From positions 1,054,001 through 1,118,000 of the forward strand of contig NZ_AP012327.1 in the NCBI RefSeq assembly GCF_001042615.1: a DNA stretch of 64,000 nucleotides. Direction: 5' to 3'. Source of the DNA: Bifidobacterium catenulatum subsp. kashiwanohense JCM 15439 = DSM 21854. GTDB taxonomy: Bacteria; Actinomycetota; Actinomycetes; Actinomycetales; Bifidobacteriaceae. Every line of letters starts with the position of its first letter. Positions within the stretch are counted from its first letter, which is position 1. The position numbers were made by a program, and so were the translations under genes. Shown here piece after piece: positions 56,044 to 64,000 of this stretch. Below the pieces are notes generated by a model that was not told the DNA's origin, did no database searches, and saw only the letters and a list, made by a program, of their open reading frames with translations.

Positions 56044-56733
56044 ATGCCCGAAACGCATGAAAGGAACGCGCGCGGGCAAAACATTCGCAGCGAACATGTC
56101 CCTCCCGCAATCCCTGAAGCATCTGTGGCAATCGCGGCAACTGCAACGCCTGAAATATCCCGTGAACAAACGTCGGAGCCTGCGAAACCCTCATTGCGGG
56201 ATCTGGCCGGAGTCAAACCTGCCGACACGCCGACGGAACAGGACGGGCCCAAACGTGATCGTCCACGACTCGTCTTTCAGCCAATCCACGCGGTCATCGC
56301 CATACTCACCCTGTCATGCGCGCTGTGTGCAAGTCTGACCATGCTTGTGCAACAGGCCATCCACTACAGCGCACTCCAACAGACGCAGATCACGCAATCC
56401 AAACAATCTCAGGCGAACGGAACCACGAAAGACGGGGCGTCATCCGCGGCAACAACACCAAACCAGCAGCCTTCCATGGAACAAAACGGCCAGAACAAGC
56501 AAACATCCGAACCAACGGAACCTTCCGATCCGACTGACGGTCTGTTGAATATCAACACCGCCGGATCCAACGAACTGCAAACCTTGAAAGGCGTAGGCCC
56601 GGTGACCGCGCAGCGCATCATCGACTACCGCAATCAGATCGGCCGTTTCGACAATGTCGACCAATTGTTGGAAGTCAAAGGCATCGGCGAGAAAACGCTG
56701 GCGAAATTCCGAGACCAAGTGTGCGCACGATGA
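56044..56733 (+). CDS. comEA: ComEA-like DNA-binding competence protein
   Basis: A 229-residue protein: polar N-terminus, membrane segment at about 82-105 (HAVIAILTLSCALCASLTML), a Gln/Ser/Asn-rich linker, and a C-terminal helix-hairpin-helix pair (LLNINTAGSNELQTLKGVGP to GIGEKTLAKF). ComEA binds incoming double-stranded DNA and hands it to ComEC, which is encoded next. The start is uncertain: an in-frame ATG at 55957 lies in a hairpin arm, so 56044 is preferred, although its ribosome-binding site is weak. The stop overlaps the comEC start (ATGA). Confidence 0.9.
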   Translation: MPETHERNARGQNIRSEHVPPAIPEASVAIAATATPEISREQTSEPAKPSLRDLAGVKPADTPTEQDGPKRDRPRLVFQPIHAVIAILTLSCALCASLTMLVQQAIHYSALQQTQITQSKQSQANGTTKDGASSAATTPNQQPSMEQNGQNKQTSEPTEPSDPTDGLLNINTAGSNELQTLKGVGPVTAQRIIDYRNQIGRFDNVDQLLEVKGIGEKTLAKFRDQVCAR

Positions 56734-58481
56734 GAGGAAACACGTTCGAATGGCGGAATAGGGAGCAGGGGAGCAGGGATTGGCGTCTGCTGCCAGCCAC
56801 CCTGTGCGGGTGGGCGGCGAGTCTGGCCGCACATGCGGGATTCGACTACTGCGTCGAGCAGGAAGGCAGACTCGGCATGCTGCCGCTCGTTTTAGTGTTG
56901 TCTGTGCCATTGCTGGCATTATTGGGATTGTTGGGATTGCCGTTTATGCGATTGCCTATCCTGCGCCTGCCGGTTGGCGTGCGGCGGGCGGTCGCGGCAC
57001 GGCATTTCAGCATTATCGTATGCGTGGTCGCGGCGATGGCATGCGCGTCTTCCGCGTTGACCTACGACGTATTGCAATGGAGGGATGCGGCCTCGTACGC
57101 GGCCAGAAGCGGCGAAAGCGACGTTGTAACACTGGTACGTACGACATCCCCCGCAGTGAATTCGAACAGACGTGCGAATGATTGCCAGATCGATGCGACG
57201 ATTTCGACAATCACGGCAAGCCAGGTCACGCAACCAAGCATGATGCGGGTGCGCATCTATGCGGACCGGCCGGACTGCGGCACACTCAAACAAGGCGGCG
57301 AATACCGGATGCGGGGCACGCTCGCCATATCGCAATACGGTACCATGCCGCTATGGCTGACGGACATCGCCTCCGTGGAACGCATACGGGCGCCCAATCC
57401 CGCATTGCGCGTGATCGACATGATGCAGCAGGCGTTTTTCGAACAGACGTCACGGCTTTCCGACCAAGGGAAAGTACTTGTTCCCGGACTGACATTAGGC
57501 ATTCTCGGACAGGATTACATTCCTCCAGACAGCGGCAATGGCAAAACCGGCACCGGCATTGATTCCACATACGCCAATCTGCTTGAAAACGCCTTCCAAC
57601 GTTCGGGCATACTGCATCTGATGGCAGTCAGCGGAGGGCATCTCGCGGTCGTCGCCACCATAGTGCGCACCGCCTGCTCGTTCCTGCTACTACCAAGGCG
57701 CGTCACGGCCATCGCCATCGGCATGTCATACATCATGCTGGCAATGTGTGTGTTCCCCTCCGATTCGGTGTCACGCGCCCTGCTGATGGGTTTGGCCGGA
57801 GCGGGCTTCCTGTTCCTCGGGCGGAGAACACAGGCTTTGGCCGCCCTCAACTGGACCACTTTGGGCATGCTCATGGCCAATCCGCACATGTCACGCAGTT
57901 TCGGATTCGCATTATCATGCACAGCCGTACTCGGCATCGTACTGTTCGCAGGGCCGTTAAGCGCATGGCTCACGCCGATCATGCCGTCGTTCATCGCGCA
58001 AACCATGGGCATGACCATAGCCGCGCAACTGTTCACCCTGCCGATTCAAGTGCTCATCGAACCAGAACTGCCCGTCTACTCCATTCCGGCCAATCTGGTC
58101 ATCGCACCCTTCGTGGGCTTTTCCACACTTGCCGGACTCGCCAGCCTCGCCATCTCATGGATACTACCCAATCTGGGATTCATATTCGCCAGCCTCGCCT
58201 CCTGGGGCACCGCCATTATGGAACTCATGGCCCTCAACCTCGGGTCAGGAGACCGAGCCACCATTCCATGGACCGGAGGCGCGGGCGGCGCACTGCTGAT
58301 CATCGTCGTCGAAATCGTCGGATACGCGGCCGCACGACTTGCCGGCACACTCTTCACCCGCATCACAACACCGGAACCAAACCTGCCGGGCCGACGCCTC
58401 ATGCGCAATCCCATCGAACGGGCGAAAGCATGGGGCGAACGAACCCACAACGCGCTCAAAACCATGAAATGGAACAAATGA
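56730..58481 (+). CDS. comEC: ComEC/Rec2-family DNA-uptake channel without metallo-hydrolase domain
   Basis: A 583-residue membrane protein. An N-terminal membrane segment cluster is followed by an extracytoplasmic OB-like region (about 130-215) and the Competence domain with HLMAVSGGHLA at about residue 295 and FALSCTAVLGIVLFAGPLSAWL. Many ComEC proteins (about 750 residues) end in a metallo-beta-lactamase-like nuclease domain; here the frame stops soon after the last membrane helices with a basic tail, so that domain is absent. It imports single-stranded DNA. The start overlaps comEA; an in-frame GTG at 56721 is an alternative. Confidence 0.92.
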   Translation: MRGNTFEWRNREQGSRDWRLLPATLCGWAASLAAHAGFDYCVEQEGRLGMLPLVLVLSVPLLALLGLLGLPFMRLPILRLPVGVRRAVAARHFSIIVCVVAAMACASSALTYDVLQWRDAASYAARSGESDVVTLVRTTSPAVNSNRRANDCQIDATISTITASQVTQPSMMRVRIYADRPDCGTLKQGGEYRMRGTLAISQYGTMPLWLTDIASVERIRAPNPALRVIDMMQQAFFEQTSRLSDQGKVLVPGLTLGILGQDYIPPDSGNGKTGTGIDSTYANLLENAFQRSGILHLMAVSGGHLAVVATIVRTACSFLLLPRRVTAIAIGMSYIMLAMCVFPSDSVSRALLMGLAGAGFLFLGRRTQALAALNWTTLGMLMANPHMSRSFGFALSCTAVLGIVLFAGPLSAWLTPIMPSFIAQTMGMTIAAQLFTLPIQVLIEPELPVYSIPANLVIAPFVGFSTLAGLASLAISWILPNLGFIFASLASWGTAIMELMALNLGSGDRATIPWTGGAGGALLIIVVEIVGYAAARLAGTLFTRITTPEPNLPGRRLMRNPIERAKAWGERTHNALKTMKWNK

Positions 58482-58514
58482 ATCTTGTCCACCGATACAG
58501 CGAGATTGAATACT

Positions 58515-59489
58515 ATGCCGAAACCATCCGCAGCAACCTTCCACCTCATCTATGGAGGCGACCCGTACCTCAACGAGCAAACCGTACGCGACCTGCGCCA
58601 CCAAGCGCAATGCAAACACCCCGACGCGGAAACCATCGAACTCGACGCAACCAACGCCGATCATTACGCCTTCGACGAAGCGGTAAGCCCATCACTCCTA
58701 TCCGAACGATCAATCGTCATCGTATCCAACCTGCAAAACGCCGACGACAGACTCGGCGAAACCATGGTTGCCTACTGCAAGCAAGCCGTCAACAATCCAA
58801 CCGAAGCCAGCATCGTCATCTGCCAACATGAAGGCGGCGTCAAAGGCAAACGACTCATCGACCAACTCACCAAAGCCGGAGCAGTCAAAGAAGCTGTGGC
58901 CGACCTCAAAAAAGCCGACGCAAAACTCAACTTCACCATACAATGCTTCGAACGACGCAACCGACGCATCGAACCCATGGCCGCGCAGCAACTCGTAGCC
59001 GTACTCGGCGACAAAACCGGCGAACTCGCAGCCATGGCAGGCCAACTCTGCTTCGACTTCGACGACAATCCCATAACATTGCAACGCGTCAACCAATACC
59101 TCACCGCCAACCCCCAAGTAGACGGCTTCCGCGTGGCCGACCTCGCACTCTCCGGACGCTCAGCCGACGCCATCATCGCCATGCGCGCCTCGGTCGAACA
59201 AGGCACCGCGCCAATCGCACTCATCGGAGCGCTCGCCATGAAACTACGCACCATGGCCAAAGCCTCAGCCGTACGCTCCGGCACCATCAGCGAAGCGGAA
59301 GCGAAAACCAATTCATGGGTACTGAAAAACGCCACCAGACAGCTCTCCGGATGGACCTCCGACGGCATGAGACGATGCATCCAAATGCTCGCATGGGCCG
59401 ACGAACAAAGCAAAACCAACGGATCGGACCCTGTCTACGCGCTGGAACGATCCATCGAACTAATCAGCAACAAAGGACGAACCAACTAA
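58515..59489 (+). CDS. holA: DNA polymerase III delta subunit
   Basis: A 324-residue clamp-loader subunit: FHLIYGGDPYLNEQTVRDL at the N-terminus (the family GxDxxL region), SLLSERSIVIVSNLQ, and the C-terminal collar region. HolA opens the beta clamp. In Gram-positive bacteria holA commonly follows comEC, as here, 33 bases downstream. The ATG at 58515 is chosen; an in-frame TTG at 58485 is less likely. The coding strand is C/A-rich with Lys nearly always AAA. Confidence 0.92.
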   Translation: MPKPSAATFHLIYGGDPYLNEQTVRDLRHQAQCKHPDAETIELDATNADHYAFDEAVSPSLLSERSIVIVSNLQNADDRLGETMVAYCKQAVNNPTEASIVICQHEGGVKGKRLIDQLTKAGAVKEAVADLKKADAKLNFTIQCFERRNRRIEPMAAQQLVAVLGDKTGELAAMAGQLCFDFDDNPITLQRVNQYLTANPQVDGFRVADLALSGRSADAIIAMRASVEQGTAPIALIGALAMKLRTMAKASAVRSGTISEAEAKTNSWVLKNATRQLSGWTSDGMRRCIQMLAWADEQSKTNGSDPVYALERSIELISNKGRTN

Positions 59490-59490
59490 C

Positions 59491-60117
59491 ATGAACGAGG
59501 ACAACACCAACAACAGCGCGGCCAGCGGCACCGCCAAAACCATCACCGTCGAAGCAACAACCGGCGAAGCCATGCGCGATCTCGGCAAACACGTCGCACA
59601 CCTCACCCACGGCGGAGACGTCATACTCCTCTCAGGGCCACTCGGCGCAGGAAAAACCACCTTCGCACAAGGCTTCGGCGCAGGACTCAACATCAGCGAA
59701 CCCATCGTCTCGCCAACCTTCACCATCGCACGCGAACTCAAAGGCCAATTCCAAGGCGGCAACTCCGCCCACCTCATACACGTCGACGCCTACCGACTCG
59801 GCGGCAACGCCTACGCCCCAGGCCAAAACGCCGTCGAACACCTACTCGACGAACTCGAATCCCTCGGACTCGACGAAGAACTCGAAGACCCCAGCGACAA
59901 CACCATCATCCTCATGGAATGGGGCGAACAGATGGCTGCCGCGCTCGCACCGGAACGCCTCGAAATCCACATCGACCGGCCACTCAACACCGCCGGCACA
60001 GGCACAACGGCCAATACGGCCAGCCGCGAACTCACCAGCAACGGCGTACGTACCGTAACCTTCATTCCCGTCGGCGAATCCTGGCAAACCTTCGACATCG
60101 CACGCAACAAACGCTAA
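59491..60117 (+). CDS. tsaE: tRNA t6A-modification ATPase TsaE
   Basis: A 208-residue P-loop ATPase needed with TsaB and TsaD to form threonylcarbamoyladenosine at tRNA position 37. Walker A is SGPLGAGKTTFAQG, switch I SPTFTIARE, and MEWGEQM near residue 150 is the WGE motif. The family is usually about 155 residues; this one has an N-terminal extension of ~20 and inserts near 105-125 and 170-190, common in Actinobacteria. It starts one base after the holA stop codon. Confidence 0.94.
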   Translation: MNEDNTNNSAASGTAKTITVEATTGEAMRDLGKHVAHLTHGGDVILLSGPLGAGKTTFAQGFGAGLNISEPIVSPTFTIARELKGQFQGGNSAHLIHVDAYRLGGNAYAPGQNAVEHLLDELESLGLDEELEDPSDNTIILMEWGEQMAAALAPERLEIHIDRPLNTAGTGTTANTASRELTSNGVRTVTFIPVGESWQTFDIARNKR

Positions 60118-60191
60118 AACACAGCCAACAACCATGATTCCAGCATCGGTTGTACAGTAGTTCCCAGCTTGGCACAAGGAGTTTCCACAAA

Positions 60192-61001
60192 ATGCAGACA
60201 CTGGTGATCGACACTTCATACGGCTCAACCGTCGGCATGGTCGGACACGACCCCATCGTTGAAACCGACTCACGCACCCACGTCGAAAAACTACAGGTGA
60301 ACATCGCCACAACCGTCGAACAAGCCGGCCTCAAACCGGAAAACATCGACCGTATCATCGTCGGCATCGGACCTGCACCCTTCACCGGACTGCGCGCGGG
60401 AATCGTCGCAGCCAAAGCGCTCGCCTTCGCCACCGGTGCGCGGCTCATCGGGCAGAATGTGCTTTCCCCGCAGGTGCTCGTACGCAACGCGGAGCATGAT
60501 GGCCGCCATCATCTGACGCTCGCCGTGAACGATGCGCGACGCAAGCAGCTGTATTTCACATTGTTAGATGGCAGCGGCTATGAGGTCGGTGGCAGCGCAG
60601 GCGAAGACCATGATGCAAACGTTGAAAACAGCTGTGCGAAAACCCTGATTGACATGGATATCGACTATCCCGAATCGATCGTGAACCGTGTTAACGAAGT
60701 GCTGGAACAGCTTCGTCAGTCAGATACGAACGTGGAATATGTGGTCGATGTCATCGGCCATGGAGCGGCGAAATACGCGCAATCGTGGGCAAGTCTTCCC
60801 GAAGGCGGCATGGTGAGCGACCATGCGCTGCTTGACGAGGGCACGTCTGGACTGGAGCGTTTCGCGGCCTTCGCCACTTCGCAACAGTCTTTGGCGAATC
60901 CGGAGCCGATCGAACCGTTGTATCTGCGCAGGCCGGACGTGTCGGTGCCGAACCCGTTGAAGCATGTGCTCAACCATGCCGGTGCAGAACGTACGGAGTG
61001 A
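60192..61001 (+). CDS. tsaB: tRNA t6A-modification scaffold protein TsaB
   Basis: A 269-residue ASKHA-fold protein that binds TsaD. LVIDTSYGSTVGMVG at the N-terminus and VGIGPAPFTGLRAG are family motifs. AAGGAG precedes the ATG at 60192, which decides this start over an upstream in-frame ATG. Codon choice changes from AAA/CAA-rich to AAG/CAG-rich near base 60,460, inside the gene. rimI follows after 9 bases. Confidence 0.93.
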   Translation: MQTLVIDTSYGSTVGMVGHDPIVETDSRTHVEKLQVNIATTVEQAGLKPENIDRIIVGIGPAPFTGLRAGIVAAKALAFATGARLIGQNVLSPQVLVRNAEHDGRHHLTLAVNDARRKQLYFTLLDGSGYEVGGSAGEDHDANVENSCAKTLIDMDIDYPESIVNRVNEVLEQLRQSDTNVEYVVDVIGHGAAKYAQSWASLPEGGMVSDHALLDEGTSGLERFAAFATSQQSLANPEPIEPLYLRRPDVSVPNPLKHVLNHAGAERTE

Positions 61002-61010
61002 TGGTACGGC

Positions 61011-61571
61011 ATGATCGTTGACCATACGAACATCGACGAGGAAATCGTTGTGCCACAGATGGCCGCTTTGGAAGCTGACCTGTTCAGCAGGGGAGCGTGG
61101 AGCGAGCAGTCGATCCGTCAGGAATTCCGCGCGCCGGCACGCACGTATCTGTTCGATATTGATGATTGCGGGATTGTGGATTGCGCTGCAGCAGACGGGC
61201 CAGTTGTCGATGAATCGGCTGCGGCCGATACTGCCGAAAAACAGCCTGTCGTGCGCGGGTATGCCGGTTTCTGGTATGACGGCGACGATGCTGAGATCAT
61301 GACGATCGGCGTCGGTAGGCAGTTTCAACGTCAGGGAATCGCGGCTTCATTGATGGAAGCGTTGATTGCGCGGGCGCGCGAGCAGGGGGCGCAACGCATG
61401 TTGCTTGAAGTGCGCGTCGACAATACTCCGGCCTTAGCGTTGTACGAACGGTTCGGTTTTGCCAGAATGGGCTTGCGTAAACGCTACTACCAGCCCGAAG
61501 GCATCGACGCGTACACCATGAGCCTTGAACTTAAGCCGAGGATCGTCGGCTTCGCAGCAACGGAACAATAA
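61011..61571 (+). CDS. rimI: Ribosomal protein S18 alanine N-acetyltransferase
   Basis: A 186-residue GNAT enzyme. IMTIGVGRQFQRQGIAASLM is the acetyl-CoA loop (R/Q-x-x-G-x-A) and VDNTPALALYERFGF the C-terminal motif B region. In this operon position, between tsaB and tsaD, it is normally RimI, which acetylates S18; the actinobacterial enzyme may act more broadly. An insert near residues 55-80 is acidic and Ala-rich. Confidence 0.9.
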   Translation: MIVDHTNIDEEIVVPQMAALEADLFSRGAWSEQSIRQEFRAPARTYLFDIDDCGIVDCAAADGPVVDESAAADTAEKQPVVRGYAGFWYDGDDAEIMTIGVGRQFQRQGIAASLMEALIARAREQGAQRMLLEVRVDNTPALALYERFGFARMGLRKRYYQPEGIDAYTMSLELKPRIVGFAATEQ

Positions 61572-61620
61572 AACAGAACAACTAAACGGAACAGTAAGCA
61601 AAGCAGTAAACGGAGCAGCA

Positions 61621-62664
61621 ATGAGCGAACCAATTGTACTCGGCATCGAGTCCACCTGCGACGAGACCGCGGCCGCGGTAGTGCAGGGGCGCACCCTGAT
61701 TTCCAACGTCGTCGCATCCTCCATGGATGAGCACGCGCGTTACGGGGGTGTGATTCCAGAAATTGCGTCACGCGCCCACGCCGAAGCGTTCGTGCCATGC
61801 GTTTCCAAGGCGTTGGCCGACGCGAACATGACGTTGTCTGACGTCGATGCGATCGCCGTGTCCGCGGGTCCTGGACTTGCTGGATGCCTCGCCGTTGGCG
61901 TGTCCGGCGCGAAATCTCTTGCCTGGGCGGCGAACAAGCCAATTTACGGCATCAACCATGTGATCGGGCATATTGCGGTCACGCAGCTGCAGTTCGGCCC
62001 GTTTCCCGAAGACACGCTCGCCTTGATCGTGTCCGGCGGACACACGTCCCTGCTGCATGTTGAGGATGTCGCGCGCCATATTGACGTGGTCGGCACCACG
62101 CTTGATGATGCAGCCGGCGAATGCTTCGACAAGATCGCCCGCCTGCTGGGCTTCCCATATCCGGGCGGTCCGCATATCGACCGTCATGCGCAATTGGGTG
62201 ACCCACATGCCATCAAAGTTCCGCAAGGGCTCACCCAAGGCAAAGCGGGCCAGCAGCATCCGTACGATTTCAGTTTCTCCGGCGTGAAAACGGCCGTCGC
62301 GCGTTGGATCGAGGAACAGCAGGCGCAAGGCAATGAGATTCCCGTTGATGACGTGTGCGCGTCGTTGGCGGATTCCGTGGCGACCGTGCTCGCCAAGAAG
62401 GCGATGCGCGGCTGCGAGCAGTACGATTCGAAGACGTTGATTGTAGGAGGTGGCTTCTCCGCGAATTCGCAGCTTCGCGCCAAACTGTTGGAAGTCGGAG
62501 TCGAGCATGGGGTAGAGGTGCGTGTGCCGCAGCTCAAACTGTGCACCGACAACGGCGCCATGGTAGCCATGCTGGGCGTCAACCTAGTCGAAGCTGGAGT
62601 GGCTCCGTCACACCCCGACTTCGCCATCGATTCGGCCATGCCGTTGACGAAGATCTCCATGTGA
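61621..62664 (+). CDS. tsaD: tRNA N6-threonylcarbamoyltransferase TsaD
   Basis: A 347-residue ASKHA enzyme that transfers the threonylcarbamoyl group to A37 of ANN-decoding tRNAs. GIESTCDETAAAVV is the phosphate loop, SRAHAEAF and NHVIGH supply the metal-binding histidines, and LIVSGGHTSLL is the nucleotide site. The ATG at 61621 follows GGAGCAGC. The 55 bases before it are made of short A-rich repeats (AACGGAACAGTAA-like). It is the last gene of the tsaE-tsaB-rimI-tsaD operon. Confidence 0.96.
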   Translation: MSEPIVLGIESTCDETAAAVVQGRTLISNVVASSMDEHARYGGVIPEIASRAHAEAFVPCVSKALADANMTLSDVDAIAVSAGPGLAGCLAVGVSGAKSLAWAANKPIYGINHVIGHIAVTQLQFGPFPEDTLALIVSGGHTSLLHVEDVARHIDVVGTTLDDAAGECFDKIARLLGFPYPGGPHIDRHAQLGDPHAIKVPQGLTQGKAGQQHPYDFSFSGVKTAVARWIEEQQAQGNEIPVDDVCASLADSVATVLAKKAMRGCEQYDSKTLIVGGGFSANSQLRAKLLEVGVEHGVEVRVPQLKLCTDNGAMVAMLGVNLVEAGVAPSHPDFAIDSAMPLTKISM

Positions 62665-62731
62665 GATTGGGGCGAAATCGTCGTGTGGAAACGTTTTGCA
62701 ACCCGAAACACACATGTGACACGCTGAAGAT

Positions 62732-62759
62732 TTGCAATCCACAAGTTTTGGTGTAATAT
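62732..62759 (+). promoter_or_regulatory. Promoter of the third tRNA-Asn gene
   Basis: TTGCAA (62732-62737), a 16-base spacer, TAATAT (62754-62759), then CTTGTGCAC; the same arrangement as for the tandem tRNA-Asn genes at 31948. Confidence 0.7.
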
Positions 62760-62781
62760 CTTCATCTTGTGCACAGTGCAT

Positions 62782-63199
<418 letters not shown>

Positions 63200-63262
63200 A
63201 ATATTCTCCCCTAAATTGCTAAGGATAATAGTCTTAACACGCAGTATAGGGCTTCGTTTGCG

Positions 63263-63305
63263 CTTAGTCAAGCTAAGTAGTATGGTTCTGCTTAGATAAG
63301 CTAAG
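63263..63305. promoter_or_regulatory. Twin operators between divergent regulators
   Basis: CTTAG-n5-CTAAG occurs at 63263-63277 and 63291-63305, 28 bases centre to centre, in the divergent intergenic region. A degenerate third site lies near 63219-63236. Confidence 0.75.
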
Positions 63306-63323
63306 CAGTTGAAGGAAGCTAAT

Positions 63324-63566
63324 ATGTCGAATATGAAGCGATGGCTCAGAGAGCATGGCATATCGTATGCCCAGCTCGCTAAGCAGCTGAATCAATCTCA
63401 GCCAAGCATCAGCCAGAAGGTCAACCTGAAGACCTGCTGGCAATTCGACGATTGTCGCCGTCTACGAGATGTTTACGGTCTCTCGTCAGATTTTGTTCAG
63501 GACTTGGTTCCCTATGAAGCCAAGTTTGCTGAATCTGTTCGTGATCACGAGGAGGTGTCTGTCTGA
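63324..63566 (+). CDS. Small Cro-like helix-turn-helix protein
   Basis: An 80-residue protein with the helix-turn-helix SYAQLAKQLNQSQPSISQKV at residues ~15-34. GAAGGAAG precedes the ATG at 63324. It is divergent from the repressor-like gene and shares the CTTAG/CTAAG operators, so a Cro-like role is likely. The following 130 bases contain an imperfect hairpin (63578-63609) and an open frame of ~47 codons without a clear start, ending at the next gene's ATG. Confidence 0.75.
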   Translation: MSNMKRWLREHGISYAQLAKQLNQSQPSISQKVNLKTCWQFDDCRRLRDVYGLSSDFVQDLVPYEAKFAESVRDHEEVSV

Positions 63567-63698
63567 TAAAGGAAAAGCCCAGTCTCGATTTGGAGCATCG
63601 AAACCGGGCGTATGCAACACATCCAATGTTGAACGATTCCCGAGTCGCCAAACTTTTGAATCGTTCGCATTGCCTTTTAGATTATGGAGGCTGCACAA

Positions 63699-64000
63699 AT
63701 GTCTAGTGTAACCGAAGTCGCTGTGCCGACTTCTGATTTTGATGGTAACGCCCCCGTGAATGGTTCGCGGTGCATGGCGTCTACATTTTCCGAATCCCTG
63801 TATTGGCGGCGTTCTGCCCGGCGCTACGAGCTGGCGGGTCTTGCCGCTTGGACGCTGGCCGCGTTGTCGTGCGTGGTTTTTCTGGCGATTCTGCTTGCCG
63901 CGAGGAATCTGCTTCTGCCGGGATTCGCTTTGGTGCCGGTGGCCTGCGGCCTGGCTTGTGTGGGTTGCTGGTGCGACCGTAACTCGCGTGATGCCTGGGA
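63699..64000 (+). CDS. Membrane protein of the tRNA-Asn island (3' end outside window)
   Basis: The frame starts at an ATG behind GGAGG (63686-63690) and stays open to the window end for 100 codons. The N-terminal 35 residues are polar, followed by two hydrophobic segments, about residues 47-67 (LAAWTLAALSCVVFLAILLA) and 73-90. I do not recognise a family; TrbL/VirB8-like or other conjugation and phage membrane proteins can begin this way, but this is speculation. Confidence 0.65.
   Translation, partial: MSSVTEVAVPTSDFDGNAPVNGSRCMASTFSESLYWRRSARRYELAGLAAWTLAALSCVVFLAILLAARNLLLPGFALVPVACGLACVGCWCDRNSRDAW

Noticed and set aside
52810..56169. A frame of more than 1100 codons on the minus strand opposite leuS
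   Set aside because: It is the antisense of leuS and comEA in a GC-rich genome; composition is low-complexity His/Val/Gly and no motif is present.
63770..63982. A 70-codon frame near the right end of the window
   Set aside because: Another frame starting at 63699 has a proper ribosome-binding site, two membrane segments and stays open to the window end; the shorter frame is its shadow.

Overview
The window looks like chromosomal DNA of a Bifidobacterium, possibly from the B. adolescentis/catenulatum neighbourhood; the species is a guess. The signs are GC-rich DNA, an actinobacterial glnE, a eukaryote-type NADP isocitrate dehydrogenase, a GuaB3-type IMPDH relative, a 990-residue LeuRS, bifidobacterial pilus/sortase genes and several probably leaderless genes. 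No rRNA and no CRISPR array are present. Four tRNA genes are present: three tRNA-Asn(GTT) and one tRNA-Ala(GGC).

0-13 kb: the end of metE, then metF, then a 5' fragment of glnE. The fragment is separated from a complete, clearly diverged glnE by about 7.3 kb holding a small membrane protein, an orphan sugar ABC ATPase, a ROK regulator and a ChvE/MmsPAB-type monosaccharide importer operon. This reads as an island that arrived with its own glnE 5' end. 13-20 kb: a complete pyrBI-C-F-K-D-E operon for UMP synthesis. 20-24 kb: a LysR regulator and a ThiE-ThiC fusion gene under a TPP riboswitch.

24-32 kb: accessory and decaying DNA (GNAT, hydrolase remnant, ArsC-like protein, truncated MetE-like gene, hexapeptide acetyltransferase), then an SdpR/SdpI-type regulator/immunity pair with a palindromic operator, a HAD hydrolase, the NAD(P)HX repair enzyme, an orphan ABC ATPase and two tandem tRNA-Asn genes. 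32-44 kb: an M23 peptidase, a long-chain acyl-CoA ligase, a divergent ChvE-like lipoprotein, icd, guaB3, a DnaQ-like exonuclease, an AT-rich foreign patch with gene fragments, then glmU-rsfS and a phosphoglycerate mutase-family phosphatase.

44-52.7 kb: a Ser/Thr/Gly-rich membrane protein, tRNA-Ala, an FMN-binding protein, a DnaA-box cluster, a two-gene pilus locus (pilin plus class C sortase), a second phosphatase, a CorA transporter and a solute-binding lipoprotein. 52.8-62.7 kb: leuS, comEA-comEC-holA and the t6A operon tsaE-tsaB-rimI-tsaD. 62.7-64 kb: the third tRNA-Asn, entered at its 3' end by a frame belonging to a probable mobile element with two divergent HTH regulators and twin operators; the element runs off the window.

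The signals most worth following up are the glnE-duplicating transporter island, a ~45-bp element shared upstream of the M23 peptidase and comEA, the DnaA-box cluster before the pilus genes, and the tRNA-Asn island edge. All calls rest on reading the sequence and family knowledge; no database search was run.
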